Of a DNA stretch of 22,143 bases, positions 7,482-14,956 are shown one piece after another. The first letter of the stretch is position 1. Every line of letters begins with the position of its first letter. Location: NCBI GenBank assembly GCA_965369325.1, contig CBDUQI010000084.1, positions 1 through 22,143 on the forward strand, written 5' to 3'. Made by a program: the position numbers and the translations under genes. Under the pieces are notes generated by a model. The model ran no database searches. It was not told the DNA's origin and was given only the letters and a program-made list of their open reading frames with translations. The DNA is from CBDUQI01 sp965369325. Lineage in GTDB: Bacteria; Pseudomonadota; Gammaproteobacteria; Steroidobacterales; JBCBZW01.

Positions 7482-7630
7482 GTACATTCCCTCCAGTGTC
7501 AGGCCAGGCGAATCTGCCGGCGAGGCGCCAGTATCGCACATGGCGCTGAATCCTGGCTGAACGAACCGTGCCTTTGCGCTCACCGGCGAGTATTTTCCAT
7601 CACCCAATCCGCACCTGGACCTCAAGCCGG

Positions 7631-7636
7631 TACAAT
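7631..7636 (+). promoter_or_regulatory. candidate -10 box for the isomerase-MATE pair
   Basis: CGGTACAAT ends at 7636 and contains the -10-like hexamer TACAAT. The -35 position (7608-7613, TCCGCA) is poor. The same nine bases occur before the MoxR operon (ending at 15700), which supports a shared promoter style. A GCTCTG-CG-CAGAGC inverted repeat (7643-7656) just downstream could be an operator or a leader hairpin. Confidence 0.35.
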
Positions 7637-7698
7637 GCGCGATGCTCTGCGCAGAGCCGTGAGCAGTTTTGCGAACCGTAGTGGAGGCCGCGGACGAT

Positions 7699-8370
7699 AT
7701 GAAATTTTACTTCGACTTTATCTCCCACAATGCTTGGTTGGCCTGGACCCAGATTTATCCGCTGGCCGAACGCTACGGCCGCACAATAGAGCCCGTGCCG
7801 GTGCTGTTTGCCGGGTTGCTCAACGCTTATGGGCAGCTCGGCCCGGCGGAGATCACGCCTAAGAACCGCTGGATGCTGCGTGATGTGTTACGTAAAGCTC
7901 GCCATCTGGGCGTGCCGCTCGCACCGCCCGCCGCTCACCCCTTTAACCCGTTACTGGCGCTGCGCGCCGCCTCCCAGCCGCTGCCCTCGGCCCAGCGTCA
8001 CGCTCTCATCGACGGCCTGTTTCGCGCGGCCTGGTGCGAGAGCCGGCTGCTTAGTGAGCCTGAGGTGGTCCGGGCAGTCGCGCAAGCGGTCGGCTTGGAT
8101 GGCAACAAGGTGATTGAAGACTGCCAGCGGGTGCAGGTAAAACAAACGCTGCGTGAGGCCACCGATCAGGCGCTGGCGCTAGGGGTTTTTGGTGTACCCA
8201 GCGTAGTGGATGATGGCGAGGTGTTCTGGGGCTACGATGATTTGCAGTGGCTGGAACTCAAACTCGCCGGTCGCGATCCGCTGCCGCAGGATGAGTTGGT
8301 GGATTGGGAGAGCATTCGCCCTGCATCAATACGCCCGGGGTCCGTGCGCAATACCAAGGCGCCGAAGTGA
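7699..8370 (+). CDS. 2-hydroxychromene-2-carboxylate isomerase family protein (DsbA fold)
   Basis: The 223-residue product begins MKFYFDFISHNAWLAW, the typical opening of HCCA isomerases. These are kappa-class GST/DsbA-fold enzymes that use glutathione. The Ser at position 9 fits the usual active-site serine, and GVFGVPSVV near residues 164-172 carries the cis-proline loop. FWGYDDLQWLE matches the C-terminal block. The best-known role is isomerisation in naphthalene degradation, but many genomes carry such genes without that pathway, so the substrate here is open. The start is ATG 7699, which matches the family N-terminus; the in-frame TTG at 7669 adds ten unlikely residues. A weak ribosome site (GGAGG, 7683-7687) lies upstream. 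The stop overlaps the MATE gene GTG by 4 bp, so the two are probably translated together. Confidence 0.85.
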   Translation: MKFYFDFISHNAWLAWTQIYPLAERYGRTIEPVPVLFAGLLNAYGQLGPAEITPKNRWMLRDVLRKARHLGVPLAPPAAHPFNPLLALRAASQPLPSAQRHALIDGLFRAAWCESRLLSEPEVVRAVAQAVGLDGNKVIEDCQRVQVKQTLREATDQALALGVFGVPSVVDDGEVFWGYDDLQWLELKLAGRDPLPQDELVDWESIRPASIRPGSVRNTKAPK

Positions 8371-9692
8371 TACAAGGCGCCCGGCTGCGTCGGATTCTCG
8401 GGCTGGCGCTGCCGATTATCGGTGGCATGGTGTCGCAGAACGTACTTAATCTGGTGGACACTGCGATGGTGGGGTTCCTCGGCACCACCGCGCTGGCAGC
8501 GGTCGGCATCGGCGGCTTTACGGTGTTTATGAGTATGGCACTGGTGCTTGGCGTGTCCACCGGCGTACAAGCGACCGCTGCGCGCCGCAAGGGCGAGGGT
8601 AATGTGGCCGTGATCGCCGAATCGCTTAACGCGGGCCTCCTGTTGGTGCTGATGGTGGCGCCGGTGCTTAGCCTCGCGCTGTTGTGGGCGATGCCGCATA
8701 TTTTCCCGTTGCTGACCCAGGACCCTGAGGTGGTGGAGCTGGGCCTGAGCTACGTGAGTATCCGGTTGATGGCGATTGTCTTCGTCGGCATTAATTTTGC
8801 CTTTCGCGGCTACTGGAATGCGGTGGATATGTCGCGCCTGTACATGTTCACGCTGGTTATCATGCATGCCTGCAACATTGCGATCAGTTATGTGCTTATT
8901 TTCGGCAAACTGGGCATGCCTGCACTGGGCGTGCAGGGGGCAGCGATTGGCACGGCTATTTCCACCGGAATTGGCGCAATGATGTACTTCGCGCTGGGCC
9001 TGAAGCATGCACGGGCCAACGGGTTTTTGCAGCGCTGGCCAGGCGCGGGCGTATTGCGCCGGCTGGCGCAAGTGTCGTTCCCTGCCGGCCTGCAGCAGTT
9101 GTTTTTCTCCGCTGGCCTGCTCGCCATGTTCGTGATTATCGGGCGTATCGGTACCGTCGAGATGGCAGCGGCCTCGGTGCTGATTAACGTGATGCTGGTG
9201 GCGATTCTGCCAGGCATGGGGTTCGGACTGGCTTCGGCCACGCTGGTGGGGCAAGCGCTGGGCAAGGGCGATGTGGCTGACGCGCGCGACTGGGGTTGGG
9301 ATGTTACCAAGGTGAGCATCGTTGTGTTGTCGCTGTTGGGCGCACCGATGGCGCTAGCACCCGAGCTGATCCTGTCGTTGTTTATTCACGATCCGCTAAC
9401 ACTCGAGGCAGCCAGGCTGCCTATGCAACTGACCGGCATTATCATGCCCGTCGAGGCCATCGTGATGTCACTGATGAACTCGCTGCTCGGATGCGGTGAT
9501 ACCCGGCGCGTGATGGTGGTAGCGGTGATTGCCCAGTGGGTGCTGTTTTTGCCAGGCGCAGTGCTGGTGGGGCCAGTGCTGGGGTTTGGCCTGCTAGGTA
9601 TCTGGATACTGCAGGGCGTATCCCGGCTGTTTCAGGCCGGTGCTTTCTGGGGGTTCTGGGTGGGCGATCGCTGGACTCGCATCCAGGTCTAA
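8367..9692 (+). CDS. MATE-family multidrug/Na+ or H+ antiporter
   Basis: This is a 441-residue membrane exporter of the MATE superfamily, with about twelve hydrophobic segments in two related halves. The start region (LRRILGLALPIIGGMVSQN, then LVDTAMVGFLG) is the classic MATE opening, closest in style to DinF/NorM-like proteins. MATE proteins export cationic compounds or metabolites in exchange for Na+ or H+. I place the start at GTG 8367, which overlaps the isomerase stop (GTGA) and begins right before the family-typical RLRRIL sequence. The frame opens earlier, at ATG 8304, but those 21 residues lie wholly inside the upstream coding sequence and look non-native. The gene ends in a strong hairpin that includes its stop codon. 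The exported substrate is unknown. Confidence 0.9.
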   Translation: MIQGARLRRILGLALPIIGGMVSQNVLNLVDTAMVGFLGTTALAAVGIGGFTVFMSMALVLGVSTGVQATAARRKGEGNVAVIAESLNAGLLLVLMVAPVLSLALLWAMPHIFPLLTQDPEVVELGLSYVSIRLMAIVFVGINFAFRGYWNAVDMSRLYMFTLVIMHACNIAISYVLIFGKLGMPALGVQGAAIGTAISTGIGAMMYFALGLKHARANGFLQRWPGAGVLRRLAQVSFPAGLQQLFFSAGLLAMFVIIGRIGTVEMAAASVLINVMLVAILPGMGFGLASATLVGQALGKGDVADARDWGWDVTKVSIVVLSLLGAPMALAPELILSLFIHDPLTLEAARLPMQLTGIIMPVEAIVMSLMNSLLGCGDTRRVMVVAVIAQWVLFLPGAVLVGPVLGFGLLGIWILQGVSRLFQAGAFWGFWVGDRWTRIQV

Positions 9693-9727
9693 CAAAGAGG
9701 CAGCGGATAGATGCTGCCCCTTTGTTT
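9691..9727. terminator. bidirectional hairpin terminator between MATE and lipoprotein genes
   Basis: AACAAAG (9691-9697) pairs with CTTTGTT (9720-9726). After one mismatch, GGCAGC (9699-9704) pairs with GCTGCC (9713-9718) around an 8-base loop. The hairpin starts inside the MATE stop codon and lies 14 bp past the end of the convergent lipoprotein gene, so it can serve both. T runs are short and interrupted, so efficiency is uncertain. Confidence 0.75.
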
Positions 9728-9740
9728 AGGTCCCAGCGCG

Positions 9741-12440
9741 CTACTGCACGCTAATGGTAAAGGACTGGGTGCTGCTGGCACCGTCACCGTCAGTGACCAC
9801 CAGCTCAATCTGCACCTGTCCGGCGTCGTCCACGATAGGCTCGCCGGTTAGTAGCGCGCCACCATTGCCTTGCGGCAGCAGCCCCAGCCAGCCGGGCAGC
9901 GCGTTGGCGCTGCTGATGGTCAACTCCGCCGGTGCGTGATCTTCATCCTCCACCAGCACGGTATACACATACACCTGCCCGATGAGTGCGATTGGCGGTG
10001 CGGTACTGGTGAATACCGGCGCGTCATTGACTGCGCTCACGGTAATAGTGAACTGCTGCAACGCTTGTAAGCCGCCAGCATCCACCATCAGTTCAACCGG
10101 GTGATCGCCCACGTCCTGCGCCAGCGCAACGCCGCTCAGTAGTGCATTACCGCCCCCCATGTCCATCAGGTCCAGCCAATCCGGCAGCACGTTGGCGCTG
10201 ATGAGCGCCGGGATGCCGGCCGAGTGCTGCGCTGTCACCTGATACATATAAGCCTGATCTTCATTTGCACTAAACACGGCAGCGCTGGTGAAGTCGAGCG
10301 TGCTGCCCGCCGGGGCCTGTACGGAGAGCGAGTAACTCTGCACGGACGACTCGCCGGTGCTGTCGGTGGCCCGCAGGTTCACCTGTGCCACGCCAAAGTC
10401 CTCACCAATTGGCATGCCGGTCAGCAACCAGGTGTTGCTGCCTGCCGGCGTGAGGCCCAGCCAGGGCGTGCTGTCAGGTTGACCCCCCAGGTCTTTGGTC
10501 AGTGTGATGGCATCGTTCTGCGCGTCGGTGGCGGTGACGGTGTACACATACACTAGATCGATCACCGCTTCGGTCACTGGCGTGCTGGTGATCTGCGGGG
10601 CGAGTGCCGGCGCCACCTCGATGCTGAAGGACTGCTCGGCGAACATGCCCCCCGCGTCGGTGGCACGCACGGTCACCGCGTGGGTGCCGACATCGCCATT
10701 GCCCGGTGTGCCGGTTAACGCGGCGGTGCCCTGATCTACCGCGATTTCACTCAGTGTGAGCCAGGCCGGTAGTGTGGGCGCCGAGAATGTGAGTTGCAGC
10801 GATACGGTGGTCCCGTTCGGGTTGGGATCTGTCGCTTCCATGTCATAGCGGTACAAGGCGCCCTGCATCGCGTCCGCGGGGGCGGTACTGGTGATGGTGG
10901 GCGGTTCGTTAGTGACGGTAATCACAAACGCCTGCTCGGTGCTTTCCACCCCGTCGCTTGCCGTAATCACAATATTGTAGTCGCCCGCATCGAACTCCGC
11001 GGGTATGCCGATGAGCAATCTCGTTGCGTTGGAGAATCCAAGCCAACCCGCCTGTCCGTCAGGATCGGCCGGTGTCACCTGGAATGCGATCGTGACATCG
11101 TCACCCTCCTGATCGGAGGTTGTGACCGCGTATTCGAACTGGCTGCCCGCCGCGACGGTCAGCTCGTCAGGTGTACTGGTAATCAGGGGCGCGTCATTGA
11201 CGCTCGCGACGCTAATTGTCACTGTGGCGGGTAGTGTGCTCGCCAGACCGTCACTGGTGGTGTACTGAAAGCTGTCTGCGCCGGAAAAATCGGCATCTGG
11301 CGTGTAGGTGAAGCTGCCATCCTCCTGCAGGTCCAAGATGCCATGCATCGGATCTGAGGCCCGGGTTGCGGTTAATGCGTCGCCGTCCGGATCAAAATCA
11401 TTACTTAGCACGTTGCCGGAGATCGGCTCGTCCTCGTTGGTCGCGACGGCGTCATCCAAGGCCTGAGGTGCGTCGTTTACGCCGGCTACGCTGATGATCA
11501 CAGTCGCCGGCGCGGTAGTAATCTGCCCGTCACTGGTGGTGTACTGAAAATTGTCGCTGCCAACGAAATTGGCGTTGGGCATATACGTGAAGCTGCCATC
11601 GTCCAGCAACTCCAGGACTCCGTTCACCGGATCGGCAGCGCGGGTGGCAGTTAGCGTATCGCCCTCAGGATCGGAATCGTTACTCAGCACGTTGCCGCTG
11701 ACAGGCACGTCCTCGTTGGTCGCCACCTCATCGTTGACAGCCAGCGGCCCATCGTTAATCGGATTGACCGTGATGCTGATGCTCGCGGTCGCCACATCGG
11801 TGCCATCGGCGACCTGAAAGCCGAAGCTGTCGGCGCCGTTGAAGTTAGCGGCCGGAGTGTAAGTATAGCGACCATCGGCGTTTACGGTGACGGTGCCGTT
11901 TAGCGGGTTTGCGCTCGCTGCGAATTCCAGCGTGTCGCCGTCTACGTCGGTCGCGTCGAGTGATCCGCTGAGGGCGGTGTCCTCGTCCGTCTGTGCCGAG
12001 TCGTTATGTGTCTGAGGTGGATCATTAACCGCAGTGACCGTGATGTTCACGGTCAGATCACCGGTGCTGTCGGTACCGTCGCTGGCGGCGAAAACAAAGC
12101 TGTCGTTGCCGAAAAAGTCCTGCCCAGGGGTGTAAGTGGCGGTGAAGTCGCTGCCACTGCCGTCAATCTGTACCACGCCATTGGTGGTGTCCTGTTCGAT
12201 CGAGACCGTCAGCGCGTCGCCATCCGCGTCGCTTAGATCCAGATCCACCGTCACCGCCGTATCCTCTGCGGTGATGATGTCGCTGCCAACGCCCGCCGGC
12301 GCGGCATTGGTCATGGTTGAGCCGCCGCTGTCACCACCGCCGCCGCCGGTCGTGGGTTGCGGAGTGGGATCATCGCCGCCGCCGCCGCCGCAGCCGGAAA
12401 TGAACAGCAAAGTACTTGCGACGCAAGCTAGTGTGCGCAT
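9741..12440 (-). CDS. large lipoprotein of tandem cadherin/Ig-like (tandem-95 and He_PIG type) repeats
   Basis: The 899-residue product has a lipoprotein signal (residues 1-16, ISG then C17) and a Gly/Pro/Ser-rich linker (18-45). About nine beta-sandwich modules follow. Modules 1-4 (about 46-139, 141-229, 232-322, 325-415) are of the tandem-95/cadherin-like type, each with an AEDT/NEDxP start, DxDGDxL and a VNDxP end. Modules 5-9 (about 417-511, 514-610, 614-708, 714-803, 807-899) are putative-Ig-type repeats with ITSTP starts and PxWLxL plus LTGxP motifs. The many Asp residues suggest calcium binding. No enzymatic domain is seen, so an adhesion or surface-scaffold role is likely. It stops right at the end of the last module. 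Modules 3 and 4 look recently duplicated. The ATG at 12440 has AGGGG 9 bp upstream. The partner or ligand is unknown. Confidence 0.9.
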   Translation of the reverse strand: MRTLACVASTLLFISGCGGGGGDDPTPQPTTGGGGGDSGGSTMTNAAPAGVGSDIITAEDTAVTVDLDLSDADGDALTVSIEQDTTNGVVQIDGSGSDFTATYTPGQDFFGNDSFVFAASDGTDSTGDLTVNITVTAVNDPPQTHNDSAQTDEDTALSGSLDATDVDGDTLEFAASANPLNGTVTVNADGRYTYTPAANFNGADSFGFQVADGTDVATASISITVNPINDGPLAVNDEVATNEDVPVSGNVLSNDSDPEGDTLTATRAADPVNGVLELLDDGSFTYMPNANFVGSDNFQYTTSDGQITTAPATVIISVAGVNDAPQALDDAVATNEDEPISGNVLSNDFDPDGDALTATRASDPMHGILDLQEDGSFTYTPDADFSGADSFQYTTSDGLASTLPATVTISVASVNDAPLITSTPDELTVAAGSQFEYAVTTSDQEGDDVTIAFQVTPADPDGQAGWLGFSNATRLLIGIPAEFDAGDYNIVITASDGVESTEQAFVITVTNEPPTITSTAPADAMQGALYRYDMEATDPNPNGTTVSLQLTFSAPTLPAWLTLSEIAVDQGTAALTGTPGNGDVGTHAVTVRATDAGGMFAEQSFSIEVAPALAPQITSTPVTEAVIDLVYVYTVTATDAQNDAITLTKDLGGQPDSTPWLGLTPAGSNTWLLTGMPIGEDFGVAQVNLRATDSTGESSVQSYSLSVQAPAGSTLDFTSAAVFSANEDQAYMYQVTAQHSAGIPALISANVLPDWLDLMDMGGGNALLSGVALAQDVGDHPVELMVDAGGLQALQQFTITVSAVNDAPVFTSTAPPIALIGQVYVYTVLVEDEDHAPAELTISSANALPGWLGLLPQGNGGALLTGEPIVDDAGQVQIELVVTDGDGASSTQSFTISVQ
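11187..11732 (-). repeat. recent tandem duplication inside the lipoprotein gene (279-bp period)
   Basis: Copy A (11466-11732) and copy B (11187-11453) encode residues 237-325 and 330-418 of the lipoprotein. By hand alignment 64 of 89 residues are identical with no gaps. At the DNA level a 23-bp stretch is identical at 11248-11270 and 11527-11549, exactly 279 bp apart. Confidence 0.88.
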
Positions 12441-12866
12441 CTGTGATATCCCCTAACGTTTCCCTATGGCCGCTATGGCGGCGGGATTAATATTGTTAGA
12501 CGGGGCTATGAGGACAGCCCTTCGCTTTAGTATGTGGCTCCCAGTATAGCGATACCGGCTTGCGAGTCTAGCGTCGAGGCCTGTGAAATTTCAGTAAATA
12601 CCCAGCCCGGAAGGTTTTTTCGTGCTTATGGAATATCTGCGCGATAAATATTGCGATGCCCATGATATTCGGTGAAATGGCCGGGCTTGATACACTGCAT
12701 CCCGCGACCGCCTGCGAGGCAGGCCGAGCCAATGGTGGACCGAGTAGCTCCGCCCGCCCGATGCCGATAGCTGCTGGTGCCAGTCAGCCGTCGGTCCACG
12801 TGCCCGAGGACGAGCGACGATGGTTGCCGATTTTGCGCGACTTTATCTGCCCCAGGAGGGGGCCGT
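12441..12866. other. 426-bp divergent intergenic region with possible structured leader
   Basis: I see no convincing gene here. Leftwards, TATACT (complement of 12543-12548) could be a -10 box for the large lipoprotein, and GCCGC/GCGGC (12469-12473 with 12478-12482) forms a small leader hairpin. The stretch 12580-12670 is AT-richer than its surroundings and could hold the hydrolase promoter (TAAATA at 12645-12650). Rightwards, GCCTGC/GCAGGC (12710-12715 with 12719-12724) and a 9-bp inverted repeat (12735-12743 with 12791-12799) enclosing a hairpin (12770-12788) may fold in the leader. All are weak, sequence-only observations. Confidence 0.35.
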
Positions 12867-13787
12867 ATGATTCAGGACCCACTTGCATTATGGCATGGCG
12901 CCGGAAAACGCTTCGACTTCGCCGGTCACGCTATTTTTTATCGAGATGAGTGTCAGGGCGGGCAAACGAGCCACGCCGGGCCAACCCACTCAGGCGAGAA
13001 CGTGCTGCTGGTGCACGGGTTTCCCACCGCCTCCTGGGACTGGCACCAGATCTGGGCAGATTTGAACGCGGTGCATCGGCTGATTGCGCCCGATCTGCTG
13101 GGGTTTGGGTTTTCGGACAAACCGTTTCCGCACCCGTACTCGGTGGCTGAGCAGACCGACTTAATTGAGACCCTGCTCGCGCACCTGGGGCTGGAGCAAG
13201 TGCACATCATCGCGCACGATTTGGGTGATACCGTGATACAGGAATTGCTGGCGCGTGAGCAGGCGGGTGAGCGGCAGATTTCCCATACCCGAATTGCCTC
13301 CGTGTGCCTGTTGAACGGAGGGATCTTCGCCGAGACCATGCGCCCACGAGTGATCCAGCGGCTGCTGGCCAGCCCACTTGGCGGCTTGTTGTCCCATCTG
13401 GTGGACAAACGCCGGGTACTGAAGAGCCTGGCCGCCGTGTTCGGGCCGCAGACCCAACCCTCCGAGCGCGAGTTGGATGCGTACTGGACCCTGATCAGCC
13501 GCGAGAATGGCCGGCGGGTGATGCCCGCAGTGCTTCGCTATCTGGGCGAGCGTCACCGCCACCGCGACCGCTGGGTTGGCGCACTGCAGGACGCCAGCAT
13601 GCCGATGCGCTTTATCAATGGGGCGCTGGACCCGGTCTCCGGCAAACCGATGGCGGATCGCTATCGGGAGCTGATTCGCCTAGCGGACGTGGTGCAGATC
13701 GACAGTGTGGGCCACTTTCCGCAGTTGGAGGCACCGGATGCGGTGCTGGATGCCTGCCTGGATCTAATTCAACGAGCCTCGGGCTAA
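12867..13787 (+). CDS. alpha/beta hydrolase with aspartate nucleophile (epoxide hydrolase/haloalkane dehalogenase/MEST-like)
   Basis: This is an alpha/beta hydrolase of 306 residues. HGFPTASWDWH (50-60) is the oxyanion loop and APDLLGFGFSDKP (74-86) the usual second loop. The nucleophile elbow is AHDLGD with D118 in place of serine, the acid is D255 (NGALDPVSG) and the base is H283 (SVGHFPQLEAP). An Asp nucleophile indicates a covalent alkyl-enzyme mechanism, as in epoxide hydrolases and haloalkane dehalogenases. The HDLGDTVIQELL block recalls the MEST-like subgroup, whose reaction is not settled. The start is ATG 12867 because AGGAGGG (12854-12860) lies 6 bp upstream; the frame opens 30 codons earlier without a ribosome site. 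There is no signal peptide, so it is cytosolic. The substrate is unknown. Confidence 0.88.
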   Translation: MIQDPLALWHGAGKRFDFAGHAIFYRDECQGGQTSHAGPTHSGENVLLVHGFPTASWDWHQIWADLNAVHRLIAPDLLGFGFSDKPFPHPYSVAEQTDLIETLLAHLGLEQVHIIAHDLGDTVIQELLAREQAGERQISHTRIASVCLLNGGIFAETMRPRVIQRLLASPLGGLLSHLVDKRRVLKSLAAVFGPQTQPSERELDAYWTLISRENGRRVMPAVLRYLGERHRHRDRWVGALQDASMPMRFINGALDPVSGKPMADRYRELIRLADVVQIDSVGHFPQLEAPDAVLDACLDLIQRASG

Positions 13788-14061
13788 GGCCCGCACAGGC
13801 CCCGCCGCGCTCGCGGGATGGTGCCTTTGAGGTCTTTCTGGCGGCCCGGCTCGGGGGTGTGGGGGTACCTGCCTGCGGCGCCTGCGCACCTATCGTCACA
13901 CCCACGGGAACCGATCCGCCCGACCGCGTTCAAAAACACAGGGATTTGCGTCTGTGCGGCCCCGGCTCGGAGGGGCCACTGCTGCGCGGAAGCAAAAGGT
14001 TGCCGGAGAGAGCTGTATGTACAAACAGCCTTCAGCCGTCGACGTCGATAGGAGGGAAGTT
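13788..14061 (+). other. 274-bp gap with consecutive hairpins before the VOC gene
   Basis: No credible gene is seen. Several inverted repeats follow one another: CGGGC/GCCCG (13780-13784 with 13789-13793, across the hydrolase stop), CACAG/CTGTG (13937-13941 with 13952-13956), GGCCCC/GGGGCC (13958-13963 with 13972-13977) and GCTGT/ACAGC (14012-14016 with 14025-14029). The last lies about 20 bp before the strong ribosome site of the VOC gene. A structured leader is possible, but no known riboswitch consensus fits. Confidence 0.35.
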
Positions 14062-14862
14062 ATGACGGATTCGGTCTCGCACGGCGAGTTTTGCTGGTAT
14101 GGATTAATGAGTTCGGCGCCCGCTGGTGCCGCGGAATTTTATAGTGGGCTGCTTGGATGGTCCACCGCCTCGCTGGACAGCGGGGGCCGCCAGTATGATG
14201 TCTGGCAACAGGGGGGCGCACCGTTTGGTGGGCTTATGGATATGCCGCCGCAGGCGGTGGGTGCCGAGAGCGCGCTGCCGCACTGGCTGCCATTTGTGTC
14301 GACCCACGATGTCGCCGCCACCTCGCAGTTGGCGCAAACTCTGGGTGGTCGGGTGCTGGTCGAGCGGACGCAGGTGCCAGGGCGAGGGCAGTACGTGGTA
14401 CTGGCCGACCCGCAGGGCGCGGTATTCGCCGCGTTTGGTCGGGATGCACAGGCGCAGGCGACGCCCCGGTCAGCCGGCCAGCAGTTTGCCTGGCACGAAC
14501 TGGTAACCACCGACTACGCGGCCGCACTGGTGTTCTACGGCGCGTTGTTCGGTTGGCAGCCGCTTGCGGCGCATGATATGGGCGATATGGGGGTGTACCA
14601 GGTGTACGGGCTTGACCATCGCCAGCTAGGCGGGATGTTCAACAAAGGTCTGGATATCTCCATGCCCCCCGCCTGGATGCTATACATCACGGTGCCGGAC
14701 TTGGACAACAGCCTGGCGACGGTAAGCCATCTGGGCGGACAAATCTACAACGGGCCCATGGAAGTGCCTGGCGGCGGACGCGTAGCTCAGTGTGGCGACC
14801 CGCAGGGCGCCGCATTCGCGCTGCACCAGCCGGCTGTCGTGCCGGCCGCATCGCCCGCCTGA
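14062..14862 (+). CDS. VOC-family protein with two glyoxalase-like domains
   Basis: The 266-residue product contains two tandem VOC (glyoxalase/bleomycin-resistance) modules, about residues 6-125 and 134-255. Each opens with a GEFCWYGLMS or QQFAWHELVT strand, then an FYxxLxGW motif (FYSGLLGW, FYGALFGW), and ends with DPQGAxFA. VOC proteins bind a metal and small substrates. Here the first module has Tyr where the second has His, and both have Ala where Glu usually completes the metal site (VFAAF, AFALH), so metal binding may be weakened. Relatives are often annotated as hydroxylases or lactoylglutathione lyase-like proteins without proof. The start ATG 14062 has AGGAGGG (14050-14056) 5 bp upstream. 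The frame also opens upstream at 13954, but without a comparable site. No signal peptide is seen. Confidence 0.88.
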   Translation: MTDSVSHGEFCWYGLMSSAPAGAAEFYSGLLGWSTASLDSGGRQYDVWQQGGAPFGGLMDMPPQAVGAESALPHWLPFVSTHDVAATSQLAQTLGGRVLVERTQVPGRGQYVVLADPQGAVFAAFGRDAQAQATPRSAGQQFAWHELVTTDYAAALVFYGALFGWQPLAAHDMGDMGVYQVYGLDHRQLGGMFNKGLDISMPPAWMLYITVPDLDNSLATVSHLGGQIYNGPMEVPGGGRVAQCGDPQGAAFALHQPAVVPAASPA

Positions 14863-14956
14863 GCCAGCGGCCCCGCCGAGACACGCTGCGCAGGTGATAG
14901 CCCGACCTGCGGTGATGGGATTGTTGCCGCGCCGCGCCGGTGCAAGAATACGTACC

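Noticed and set aside
8232..9254. A 340-codon minus-strand frame opposite the MATE gene.
   Set aside because: It is a His/Gln/Arg-rich shadow with no recognisable domain, antisense to a clear membrane transporter.
12656..12949. A 97-codon plus-strand frame before and overlapping the Asp-nucleophile hydrolase gene.
   Set aside because: It has no clear ribosome site, overlaps the better-supported hydrolase start by 83 bp and shows no recognisable domain.
13976..14012. Possible cobalamin, glycine or c-di-GMP riboswitch motifs (GCCACTG, GCAAAAGG, GGAGAGAG).
   Set aside because: Only isolated short motifs match; the B12 box, the second glycine core and the c-di-GMP tetraloop arrangement are missing.
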